From positions 52,853,109-52,917,108 of the forward strand of contig NC_081554.1 in the NCBI RefSeq assembly GCF_963082655.1: a stretch of 64,000 nt of DNA. The letters run 5' to 3'. The notes under the pieces are model-generated. The model was given only the letters and a program-made list of their open reading frames with translations, had not been told where the DNA came from and did not search any database. Below, one piece after another: positions 1-9,740 of the stretch (its first letter is position 1; each line of letters opens with the position of its first letter). A program made the position numbers and the translations under genes. The DNA is from Stomoxys calcitrans (Eukaryota; Arthropoda; Insecta; Diptera; Muscidae).

Positions 1-290
1 ACGCATTCCGAGATTGCCTGGATCTCCGCATCCAGGACCGTATTATGGTCACACAGTCGAAAACAGATCTGAGTCCCTGGGTTCTCAATGTAGACCACCA
101 GGCCCACTCTGTCCTCTAGCTTTGATCCATCTGTGTAGCATGATTTTCCAGATGGCAATACCAGAGTTCCATCAATCCAAGACTGTGCCGCTGGCAGCAG
201 TGCCTCAAACTCGAGTGTCGACTCATGTATCCGATCGGAAACCTCTTCCATTACTTCCAGTTTCTCTATAAAGTGATGTTTTAAGGGGCA
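1..290 (-). pseudogene. LINE RNase H domain fragment
   Basis: Read on the minus strand this encodes part of the RNase H domain of a non-LTR retrotransposon. A TDGSK motif holding the first catalytic Asp lies about 155-140, and a DAEI motif holding the catalytic Glu about 35-45. The domain would degrade the RNA strand of the RNA:DNA hybrid during retrotransposition. It is cut by the window edge. The same protein segment recurs at 30404-30961 (-) and 60600-60850 (+), so this is one LINE family. The upstream reverse transcriptase is absent: ORF1-like sequence lies directly upstream, from 395 on, which suggests a large internal deletion. The reading frame seems open for about 90 codons. Confidence 0.75.
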
Positions 291-394
291 GGTCAAAGCA
301 TCGATGTATATATATTTGCCATGATGTTCCAAGATTAGACTCTTTGTCTACCCTAGTCTTTCAGAACTTGAGTAAATGGGCTTCTTAGGAGTGG

Positions 395-1125
395 GTGATG
401 GTCACATCGTCTGCTCCCCGTTATTTAGATTGTATTGAGTTTCCCGTTACTTCCCTATCTGATGTCTCAATATTAGGATCTTTGCCTTCCCTAGTCTTCC
501 GAATCTTGAGAAAGCCGGTAATGGTTCCATCATCGAGTCCCTTTTGGTTAGGCTGTATTGAGTTTCTCGTCCCTGTTCTGCCTGATTTTTTAATATTAGA
601 ATCTTTTCTTATCGTAGTCTTCCCCATATTGGGAGAGTCAGTGATAGTCTCGCCATTGGCCCCCTGTTCGTTAGGCGGTGTTGAGTCACGGCCTGATGTC
701 TCAATATGAGGATCTTTGCCCATCTTAGTTTTCCCAATGTTGAAAAAGACAGCCTTGGACCCGTAGAACTCCATGCCTTTAATCTTAACCAAATTTCTCA
801 CGGAGATTTGATCAATGCACACCACAGGGAGAGTTTCTTCCTCCTTCTCCTCACTTTGGAAGATTTCCTATTTCCCCGCAACAAAACCTGGGTTTTTGCT
901 GCCTATGAATCCCAACATGCATTCCGTCGCGAATTTGTTGCTCCATACCTCGATGAAGACCCTCGCCGTTGTGAACTGGGGGATTTCCATCTTCCTTTCC
1001 AGGTCCAACTTAGCGCCCTCCCAGGGAGTGTGCATACTTCCGACGAGCTTTTTGACGGTATCAATACATTCTGCTGACTTAAAAAGCAGCGTAGAGATGT
1101 CCCCTCTATAGTCGCAGCTCATTAA
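395..1125 (-). pseudogene. LINE ORF1-like protein remnant, DUF4780-like
   Basis: On the minus strand 1122-868 encodes a stretch containing PWEGAKLDL, IPQFTTARVFIE and NPGF, which fits the DUF4780-type domain seen in ORF1 proteins of dipteran LINEs; the family call is from memory. It continues in another frame at 825-421 with ISVRNLVKIKGMEFYGS. That part ends in degenerate repeats of about 37-41 codons containing the pattern KDPNIETS (unit starts near 705, 594 and 471). ORF1 proteins bind the element RNA. The frames are interrupted, so no intact protein is made. It could be a different element's gag-like ORF, but its place beside RNase H of the same strand supports a LINE. Confidence 0.55.
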
Positions 1126-1249
1126 TTGAATGGTCGGACCCTTTTCAGAGTTTTACACATTTTCGCAAATCCGGTGGTTAACCAGATGCCCTACTTGGGA
1201 CCGATGATCTGGTGGAAACCTACCGAATGCACTGCAGATATCGATGACT

Positions 1250-2260
1250 GCATAAGTCAGCTGATTTTAGTTGTGCTTCCTTGCCATTCCGGCGTAAGAG
1301 GGCGGCTCTTTACCTTTCTCAGCGACCATCTTCCCCTTCCGTGATGGCTGTGGGATTCTTTTGGAAATCAAAGTCTTCCGTGAATACCCAGGGGTAGTGC
1401 GCGTTTTCTTCACTCCTATTCCGATTCTGCTGGGACCCTTTTCATAGCTCCACATATGTTCGAAAATCCGCTGGTTAACCATATTCGCCACTTCTGACCG
1501 ATGATATGGTGAAATGCTACCGGAAGCACTGCCTATATCGATGACTGCATATGACAGTCAACCTTAGTTGTGCTTCCTTGCCATTCTGGTGTAAGAGGGC
1601 GGCACCTAACTTTTCTCAGCGACCATCTTCCCCTTCCGTGATGGCTGTGGGGTTCTTTTTGAAATCGAATTCTTCGTGAAGACACAGGGACAGTGGGCGT
1701 TTCCTTCGTTCCCGTTCCGATTTTACTGGGACCCTTTTCAGAGCTCCACACATGTTCGAAAATCCGCTGGTTATCCAAATGCGCCACTTTTGACCGATGA
1801 TCTGGTGGAAACCTGCCAGAAGCACTGCTGATATCGATGACTGCATAGGTCAGCCGGCCTTTGTTGTGCTTCCTTGCCATTCTGGTGTAAGAGGGCGGCT
1901 CCTTACATTTCTCAGCGACCATCTTCCCCTTCCGTGATGGCTGTGGGGTTCTTTTTGAAATCGAATTCTTCGTGAAGACACAGGGACAGTGGGCGTTTCC
2001 TTCGTTCCTGTTCCGATTTTACTGGGACCCTTTTCAGAGCTCCACACATGTTCGAAAATCCGCTGGTTATCCAAATGCGCCCCTTTTGACCGATGATATG
2101 GTGGAATCCTACTGGAAGCACTGTTGATATCGATGACTGCATAAGTCAGCTGATCTTAGCTGTGCTTTCTTCCCATTCTGGTGTAAGAGGGCGGCTCCCT
2201 ACTTTTCTCAGCGACCATCTTCCCCTTCCGTGATGGCTGTGGGATTCTTTTGGAACACGA
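1250..2260 (-). repeat. About 296-bp tandem repeats inside a LINE ORF1-like region
   Basis: The block beginning near GCCATTCTGGTGTAAGAGGG recurs at 1283, 1580, 1876 and 2172, a spacing of 296-297 bp, so there are about 3.5 units. On the minus strand each unit encodes related peptides such as DNQRIFEHVWSSEKGPSKIG and FDFKKNPTAITEGEDGR. Because 296 is not a multiple of three, successive units shift frame and the same peptide appears in different frames. The array sits between the N-terminal remnant and the DUF4780-like remnant, both on the minus strand, so it looks like an expansion of an ORF1 segment. Confidence 0.8.
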
Positions 2261-2880
2261 AGTCCTCCGTGAAGACCCAGGGGCAGTGCGCGTTTCCTTC
2301 ATTTCTGTTCCGATTCTGCTGGGCACCGTCTGGAGTCTCCATTGCGGGAGGGCTGACTTGGTCTTGCCAGAGTACTTGAAAGCTGATTGCTATTTCTTTT
2401 TCAGCGTTTTAGCAACGTTATGCTCTTCGGGAGATCTGATTCTCTTTCCAGCTTCCGAAGAAGTGCTTGGAATATCAGTTCTATACCTTCCAGTATCCTG
2501 CACTTTCACCCGGTAGCACTGCTGGTGCAAACTCTTTGATCTCCTTCGTCGTGCCCCGCATTACTTTCTCGGTCTTTTAGTGAGCAAATCCGTAAACTAG
2601 CCGGGCACTGTCCTCATCTCTCGATTCTGCTGCGAAGATTATTTCATTGACATTGTCCCTCTCTGAGTCTGAATCGGAAACACCACCTTTACTGAATGGC
2701 TGGCTACGAACTGGGCATCCCTCTGGTATATTCGTCTCTTCCTCATTTGTTAGTCTGACGACTTGATGTGCGCTTGAAGCAGTACTCTCACATCTGCAGG
2801 AGGGGCGGACAACATACTACGGACCTATAATAGCACCGCAGTTGTTGGGTCTTTGAAGTCCATTTTGAGCCTACTCCGGA
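2261..2880 (-). pseudogene. Probable N-terminal part of the LINE ORF1 remnant
   Basis: Minus-strand translation starts with MDFKDPTTTAVLL near 2865 and contains, in shifted frames, TNEEETNIPEGC and SDSDSERDNVNEI, an acidic Ser-rich stretch. It then runs into the 296-bp repeat units, sharing their HSHHGRGRW segment. Several frameshifts and stops break it. The assignment rests only on position and strand: it abuts the repeated ORF1-like region and reads in the same direction. No catalytic motif is visible. Confidence 0.35.
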
Positions 2881-3884
2881 AAGGCTTTTAAATTTTTGCG
2901 TAATAGGTAGTACCTATTTCGAGATACAGATATTTTTGTTTGAGTAGCGAAATGAAAACACGTTCACTCTTTTTAACGGTTACTTACGAAATCTTTACAC
3001 TAGAAAACATTAAATTGAAATGACAAGTTTCTTTCAGAGTACTAAATATGGAGTTTAATAGGTTTTCTTAAATCAAAGATATAATCAAATATTTTTCTCA
3101 TTGACTTAGCTCACTAATCTTCAGACCCATACTGGTTCCTCTTCTTTTAATCCACATCTTATCTCTGAATTTAATTTATGTTCAAATATCAGCTTCCATG
3201 GCTATCTAAATTTAAAAGCAATTTAAAATTGAGTGTGGATCACATTAAAGGAATAAATTCATTCATTCACATGCCACAAAAAAAAAAAAAAACACAAGAA
3301 GAAGAATTCAATGTCAATACTATGTTGACCTTAAAAAAGCGGCTAATAATATTCGAATATCGATACGGCCTACCAGTAACATACTCACCAAAAAAATATT
3401 TAATTACCATAAAAGTCCCTCTATTATGTTCTTCCATATTGATGACTACGCAGAAAAGCAGCAAAAATTTATTGCCGGCAATTTTGAACCATTTCTGTGA
3501 TGTTTTGTGGCTTTGATTACAGTTTTCATAAAACGGTAAAATGAAGAAGAAAAAAATTCCACTACAACTGGGCAAGTGTGATTTATTATGATGTCAATTT
3601 TATGTGGAACAAAATTTTAAATCGATGTAATCATTATGACTTAGAATACGAAACACTTAAGAATTTTCTACATTACTGGATTACGCCCCATTGTGATACT
3701 TACCTAAATTGAAGTAATGAAATATGGGAGTAGTAAAAAAATAGATCGAGAGGTAAGAAATGTAGGCAGAGTACGAGTATCGCTATACACCAGCCTGTAG
3801 CCCATTCACCGGGGCAACAGTGGACCTCACTCACACGAGTGTCAACTCCATGTGTGTAGGAAGGCTGCTACATAAATTTAGAGC
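2881..3884. other. AT-rich stretch without a recognised gene or element
   Basis: No repeat shared with the rest of the window was recognised here. A 112-codon open frame at 3178-3516 is AT-driven, Lys-rich and includes a poly-A-encoded Lys run, so it is probably chance. A run of 14 A lies near 3278. Confidence 0.5.
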
Positions 3885-4620
3885 CTAATAATGAAAATGT
3901 AAAGTTTTATCCCCAAAAATGGTTTAATATTTTTTTCAAAGTATCCTCTAGCATGATTTATACACTTTTGTATGCACATAAACCAATTGTCGAAGTACAT
4001 TTCCCTCTCCGATTGAGACACCTCCAAAACATGGTTACTGAATGCTTCAACAGTATTTTCTGGCGACGAAAATCATAGACCACACATTTTTATCTTAAAG
4101 TGCGTCTCGCTGGTTTGAGACGATTTGTGGGAGCTCGCATTGTCATGGTGAACAACGATTCGTCTTCTCTTGTTTGTTTTCGAATTTCTCCCAATACTTC
4201 AGGTAATCAAATTGTGATGTACCACTCGGAATTGAACTTCTCCTTTGCTAAAGTGGAATAGAAGACGATTTGCTTCGAAGTGCACAGCGAATCGTTGGAT
4301 TTGGGTCGATTTCAAAGACCCACACGTTCGACTGTTGTTTTGTTTCGGGCTCCTACGTATAGATCCATGATGTCCCACCTGGGACAACATTATTAACGTT
4401 TTTTGAAGCAATCGCATTTTTTTAACATTTCTTCGCACTAATGGACACGATCCTTTTTTTGAGCGATTGTCATATTGTGCGGTATCCAACGAGAAGAAAT
4501 CTTTCTTGCGACAGGGTATTCATACAATATCGAATGTATGCTGATGGAAGAATTGCCAAAATATGATTCTTAGCAATTTTTTTTTAACGATTGTCAAATT
4601 GTGCCGTATCCAACGAGAAC
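3885..4620 (-). pseudogene. mariner transposase relic A
   Basis: Minus-strand frames encode pieces of a mariner transposase: NSEWYITI and LPEVLGEIRK (about 4240-4175), then VVHHDNASSH (about 4163-4135), which carries one Asp of the catalytic triad, then VEAFSNHVLEVSQSE and a C-terminal CIQKCIN (about 4050-3950). An N-terminal part (4489-4330) is in another frame. Such enzymes cut and paste the element at TA sites. Frameshifts and stops make it inactive. A segment near 4466-4500 is repeated at 4588-4620. No terminal inverted repeats were identified. Confidence 0.75.
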
Positions 4621-4622
4621 AA

Positions 4623-4920
4623 ACCGTTACGCAGAGGTAAGCTTGTTCATCTATGACGCTGAAAGTCCTGGCGAGAACTTTAGAAAAAATATTTTCAGCG
4701 GTGGTTATCCCCCCCCTAATGCTAGCGGAATTTGTGAGGTACTATGCCATGTTGAAACTTCTTCCCAAAGAGGTGTTGCATTGCTGTACGCCTTTCGGAC
4801 TCGTCTAAAAAAAGTAGGCCCCTTACCATTGAGTTTGAAAATTTGAAGCGGGCAGCGCTCAGTGGATAAATTTGCACCAGTTTCTGAGTGGAATGTTCAT
4901 GGGCATGAGCAAATGCGAAT
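4623..4920 (+). mobile_element. tRNA-derived SINE copy 1
   Basis: Nearly full-length but diverged copy of the SINE described at 54395-54701. It keeps the A-box-like TACGCAGAGGTAAG, has lost most of the B box, and continues through GCGGTGGTTATCC, TGTGAGGTACTATGCCATG and CGGACTCG to the 3' motif GGAATGTTCATGGGCA. It directly follows mariner relic A. Confidence 0.8.
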
Positions 4921-5338
4921 GAGCAATATGGAATAAGTGCTGGCTGTAGAAATGCGCAAGGATGGTATGGCACTTGATGATATTGCATTATAAGTTCACT
5001 CACGGCATAAATGTTCTCTCGTACAACAGCTGTTTTTGGACTTTGAGCAGGCGTCGACCCTGGGCAAGCAAGATTTTTATAGTGCTGTAGGATGTTGCTT
5101 CATCTCCATACGAAGATTGAAATTTATCAATGCATTCTTTTCATGATAATCCACGTCGAAAATTGTGAAAAATGGTCCCACGAGTTAATTCTCTTTTTTT
5201 TTGTCAAATTAATTTTTTAAGTCAAAGTGAATAATGTTAACTATGGTAATACGTCAAAACGATCTTAGTAGGATTAAGCTAGAAAATGTCAAACTTTTAA
5301 AACTTTAAAAAGAATATAAATCTACTGGAAGAAAAAAA
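4921..5338. other. Unassigned AT-rich sequence
   Basis: Nothing recognised in this stretch between a SINE and a type H element. It ends in a short poly-A run that abuts the ACAAGTAA terminus of the next element. Confidence 0.4.
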
Positions 5339-6200
5339 AAACAAGTAATAGCGTGCTAGGGTTCGGTCGGGCCGTATCTTATATACCCTCCACCATGGAT
5401 CGCATGTATCGAGTTCTTTCCCGGTATCTCCTTTTAGACAAACAAAGGATAAAGGGAAATAATTGCTATGCTAATTAAATAGAATGTTGGAGACCATAGT
5501 AGAAGCATATGTCTAAAATTTCAGCCAAATTGAATAAGTATTGCGCCTTTTAGGAAGTAAAATAGGGAGATCGGTTTATAGGGAAGCTGTATCAGGCTAA
5601 AGACCGATTCAGACCATATTAGACAAGTATGTTGGTTGGAGGTCATGGTAGATTTGAACCATATTTTAGTTGGAAGTCATACCAAAACACCACATGCAAA
5701 ATTTCAGCCAAATCGGATAGGAATTGCGCCCTCTACAGGCTGAAGAAGTCAAGACCGCAGATCAGTTTATATGACAGCTATATCAGGTTATGGACCGATT
5801 TGAACCATAATTGGCACAGTTTTTGGAAATCATAACAAAACAAGTCATGCAAAATTCCAAATCGGAAAAGAATAGCGCCCTCAAGTGGCTCAAGAAACCA
5901 AGATCGGTTTATATGGCAGCTTTATCTAAATATGGACCGATATGGCCCATTTACAATCCCAACCGTTCTATACTTATTAAAAGTATTTGTGCAAAATTTC
6001 AAGCGGCTAGCTTTACTCCTTCGAAAGTTAGTGTGCTTTAGACAGACAGACGGACGGACATGGCTAGATCGACTTAAAATGTCATTACGATCAAGAATAT
6101 ATATATACTTTGTGGAGTCTTAGACGAATATTTCGAGGAGTTAAAAACAGAATGTCGAAATTTTTATACCCCATCCTATGGTGTAGGGTATACAAATAAT
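5339..6200 (+). mobile_element. Type H element 1 (Helentron/DINE-1-like)
   Basis: Defined here as + orientation. It begins at ACAAGTAATAGCGTGC, followed by a GC-rich imperfect hairpin (TTCGGTCGGGCCG) and TATACCCTCCACCATGG. A few diverged interior monomers (GGTTTATATGACAGCTATATC and similar) follow, then a GACAGACAGACGGACGGACA microsatellite at 6042-6061, and it ends at CCATCCTATGGTGTAGGGTATA. The two TATACCC-type motifs are subterminal inverted repeats. There is no protein. The structure matches non-autonomous Helentron-associated elements; that assignment is an inference from structure. Confidence 0.75.
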
Positions 6201-6678
6201 GAAGGAAATAACGATGCTAATTTTTTTACAAAAAATACAAAATTTTAATTTTTTCTAATATTTAAGATTCTGAAGCGAATAGAAACGCATAATTTTCACA
6301 AATACTTTTTTAAAACTCATGAAATTGGTTCACAAATAGTCCCACAATTTCAAAAATACCAACAGTAGCTTGACTAAAATTAAGAAAAGAAATTTTGTAA
6401 GTCTAAAAACTCCTAAACCGTTAGATATATTCCAGATTCGTAAACGTTAGATATATTCCAGACTTTTCAACATGTAGGGTTTTACGAGCTCTATTTTTTA
6501 TAAACAGAATCAAGCTGAGCGGCCCATAAATGACTGTTTGGCAAGCAATTCAATTGGGGGTTTACTCCGACCCACTCAATATCAATATGTCTCTCATACT
6601 GCCGTTCGAGCGTAGGGTCTTTCAGGCAGAGGTCTGTGCCATTACAGTAGCCGCAAGACAAATTCTGGTAAGGGAGTT
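6201..6678. other. Unassigned AT-rich sequence
   Basis: No gene or element was recognised. A short direct repeat (GTTAGATATATTCCAGA) occurs twice at about 6420-6460. Confidence 0.4.
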
Positions 6679-6975
6679 GCAAATTTGCCCATGAGCATTC
6701 TATTAAGGAACAGGAGCAAACTTCTCACATTTCAGTGAGTGCTGTACAATTGAAGTTGAAGTTCAATAAGGAGGGGCCTCGTTTTTATAGACGAGTTCGA
6801 ACGCCGTGCCACAGTGCGACACCTCTTTGTGGAGAAGTTTTACATGGCTGCGATACTAAATGCTACAGTACCTCACAAATGTCGCCAGCATTAGGAGGGG
6901 ATAACCACCGCTGAACCGAGGTGTTAAGCGTTATAGGCAGACATGTTTACCTCTGCGCTACGGTGACCTTCCACA
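6679..6975 (-). mobile_element. tRNA-derived SINE copy 2
   Basis: Reverse-oriented SINE. The head tRNA part lies at the right end (CTCTGCGCTACGGTGACC) and the tail at the left (AAATTTGCCCATGAGCATTC). About 35 bp covering the B box is deleted near 6910. No clear target-site duplication was found. Confidence 0.8.
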
Positions 6976-6984
6976 ATGTATATT

Positions 6985-7115
6985 ATAAATCTACTTGGAG
7001 ATAATGGGGTGAATCCCACTGCGTTCCAGTGCCGCGACTATTGACCCTAACTCCACGTTACTGAAGGGTCCGTCAATATTCAAGAAGGCCGCCATAGTGT
7101 GTCTCTTCTACGGTC
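6985..7115 (-). pseudogene. LINE reverse transcriptase motif A fragment
   Basis: Minus-strand translation gives HTMAAFLNIDGPFSNV followed by SIVAALERSGIHPIIS. This matches reverse transcriptase block A of RNase H-bearing LINEs (typical AFLDIEGAFNNV), with the usual first Asp changed to Asn. Only about 40 codons remain and the fragment ends at a stop. It is an orphan fragment between a SINE and a type H element. Confidence 0.65.
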
Positions 7116-7242
7116 AAGGGCCGTCTCCCCCGAACCGCCTTTGTGGTTTGAGTGGTTTCGTAGCCGGAGCTTTTTTCCTATTGACTATTTATTTTTACAT
7201 ATTTTTCTTATACACACCGTGTCTTATGAAGTGATATATTAA

Positions 7243-8216
7243 TTTTATTATACCCTCCACCATAGGATGGGGGGTATACTAATTTCGTCATTCTGATTGT
7301 AACTACTCGAAATATTCGTCTGAGACCCCATAAAGTATATATATTCTTGAAATTTTATGTCGATCTAGCCATGTCCGTCCGTCTGTCCGTCCGTCTGTCC
7401 GTCCGTCTGTCCGTCCGTCTGTCCGTCCGTCTGTCTGTCGAAAGCACGCTAATTTCCGAAGGAGTAAAGCTAGCCGCTTCAAATTTTGCACAAATACACA
7501 AATACTTGTAAATGGGCCATATCGGTCCATGTTTTGATATAGCTGCCATATAAATCGATCTTGGGTCTTGACTTCTTGAGCCTCTAGAGTGCGCAATTCT
7601 TATCCGATTGGGATGAAATTTTGCACGACGTGTTTTATTATCATATCCAACAACTGTGTTAAGTATGGTTCAAATCGGTTTATAACCTGATATAGCTGCC
7701 ATATAAATCGATCTTGGGTCTTGACTTCTTGAGCCTCTAGAGTGCGCAATTCTTATCCGATTGTAATGAAATTTTGAACGACGTGTTTTGTTATGATATC
7801 CAACAACTGTGCCAAGTATGGTTCAAATCGGTTCATAACCTGATATAGCTGTCATATAAACAGATCTGGGGATTTGACTTCTTGAGCTTGAGGGCGCAAT
7901 TCCTATCCGATTTGGCTGAAATTTTGCAAGACATTTTTTATTGTTACTTTCAAAAACTATGTCAAATAAGGTACAAGTCGGTTCACAACCTGATATAGCT
8001 GCCATATAAACCGATCTGGGATCTTGACTTTTTGAGCCTCTAGATGTCGCAATTATTATCCGATTTGCCTACGGATTCTGATTTGTAGGACGGATTCTCT
8101 CAAGACCATTAACATACGTGTTTATTATGGTCTAAATCGGTCTATAGCCCGATAATGCGATCCATGGTGGAGGGTATATAAGATTTGGCCGAACTTAGCA
8201 CGCTTTTACTTGTTTT
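7243..8216 (-). mobile_element. Type H element 2, complete
   Basis: Reverse-oriented. The left end is TATACCCTCCACCATAGGATGG, followed by the GTCCGTCT microsatellite at 7375-7437. Interior monomers follow at roughly 153-bp spacing (GATATAGCTGCCATATAAA at about 7540 and 7690, and again near 7990), and the right end is CCATGGTGGAGGGTATATAAGA, GGCCGAAC, then CGCTTTTACTTGTT. Both subterminal inverted repeats are present. Confidence 0.85.
7375..7437 (-). repeat. (GTCCGTCT)n microsatellite inside type H element 2
   Basis: About eight GTCCGTCT units in a row. All type H elements here carry a GTCY tract at this position, but this is the longest, so slippage has expanded it. Confidence 0.95.
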
Positions 8217-8752
8217 TATTTGACTTTTTCTATGACCTGCAATATACGTCCCAAGTATGATCCGAATCGGCCCAAAACCTGATATGACTGCCATGTAATT
8301 CGATCTCCCGATTATATTTCTCGAGCCTCTAGAAAAGGCAATTCATATCCGATTTGGCTGAAATTTTGTACTATAAGGTTTTTGACATTCAACACTTGTG
8401 CCAAGTATGATCCGAATAGGATTAGATCCCATTCAACCAATTATATTTCTTGGCTGAAATTTTGCGCAGTGACTTTTGCTATGAACTGTAACATGCGTCC
8501 TATGTATGGTCCAAATCCACCCAAAGCCTGATATGACTCCCATATAAACCGACCTCCCGATTTTACTTCTTGAGCCTCTATGGGGCGCAATTTTCATCCG
8601 ATTTGGATGATAGCTCCAAAGGTATAGCAGTTCTTATCCATTATCCTTCGTTTGCCTATAAATAGATACTGGACAAAGAACTTGACAAACGCGAACAAAG
8701 AGGAGGTTACATAAGATTCGACCCGGTCGAACTTAGGACGCTTTTACTTGTT
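8217..8752 (-). mobile_element. Type H element 3, truncated
   Basis: Continues directly from element 2 with another set of monomers (TTCATATCCGATTTGGCTGAA, TGATATGACTGCCATG) and ends with its own hairpin, TTCGACCCGGTCGAA (8717-8731), and CGCTTTTACTTGTT. The microsatellite end is missing. It is either a tandem second copy or the target of element 2. Confidence 0.75.
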
Positions 8753-9740
8753 ATCCATATTGAGTGGTATCAGGTATCGTATTAATATGCAAAACTTTAG
8801 CCCTATCGAAAGAACCCATAGATTATTACAAAATACTGCCATCTCATCATTTCCATGGAAATCAAAATAAGCTTTCATTTTTTATTTTACTCTCCAAAAC
8901 ATTTGTGTTAATATGTATCAACATAAGGATTTATAACAGTCGTATTGTCAGACCACATACTGTTTTCAAACATTATACCATTTCACAAAAACAGAGAAAC
9001 TCATTAATTTTGATTGTAGGCATTAAATCGCAACAAAACACAACAAAGCGTATTTGAAGTTCCGTTTACTGATAGGGTGTTAAAAGTAAAGCAAAAAAAA
9101 AAAAAAACAAATTATTGAAATCTTTCATTTTTGTTTTCGAAGCCATAAGAAACGATTTTGGTCTTGTCACACTCTAGCATCAGCATGACAGTCACCATCA
9201 TGTGCAATGCCATCACGTGACCCTACTTTTAGATCCCGGTTTCATTTTCAACTCGATTTCTATATTTTGGCAGTTTCTAAAAGCAAATTAATGAAGAGGA
9301 TATGATCATAAATAAATTCCAAGTTGTTCAACTTGGCATTTGCTATCATCGTTAGATGTCGTTCCTTTGATTTGATTTTTCTAAAGCATTTTTAAATTGC
9401 AATTAGCCCAAATATTTGTCAAGTGTTGAACTGTGATAGCTACCGTAGATAGTACAGTGGCTTACAAAAAGTGCCACAAAATTTTGTATTTGTTGTCAAA
9501 TATGATACACAAATGATGAATGGTTTATCATGTGAATTTCATTTACAAAAAGTGATTTCACTCTGGCTTAAACTTTGTTTCTTTTTTTGGCTTTTTTTAA
9601 GTAAAGCATGACAGACTCCCACATAGAGGTGATAAAAATGAGTTACAACCGCATTGATACAATTTGAGTAATGTTTGCTTAATTAGTTTTTGAAAGAAAG
9701 GTTCAATTACCTCTTAGAACAAAATTAATGAGATTGTAAT
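8753..9740. other. Unassigned low-repeat sequence
   Basis: No shared repeat or convincing exon was seen. The open frame at 8764-9057 has no recognisable product and ordinary AT-rich composition. Confidence 0.45.

Noticed and set aside
395..709. Plus-strand open frame of 104 codons
   Set aside because: It is the complement of the repeated KDPNIETS segment of the ORF1-like relic.
3178..3516. 112-codon open frame
   Set aside because: AT-driven composition, a poly-A-encoded Lys run and no motif; treated as chance.
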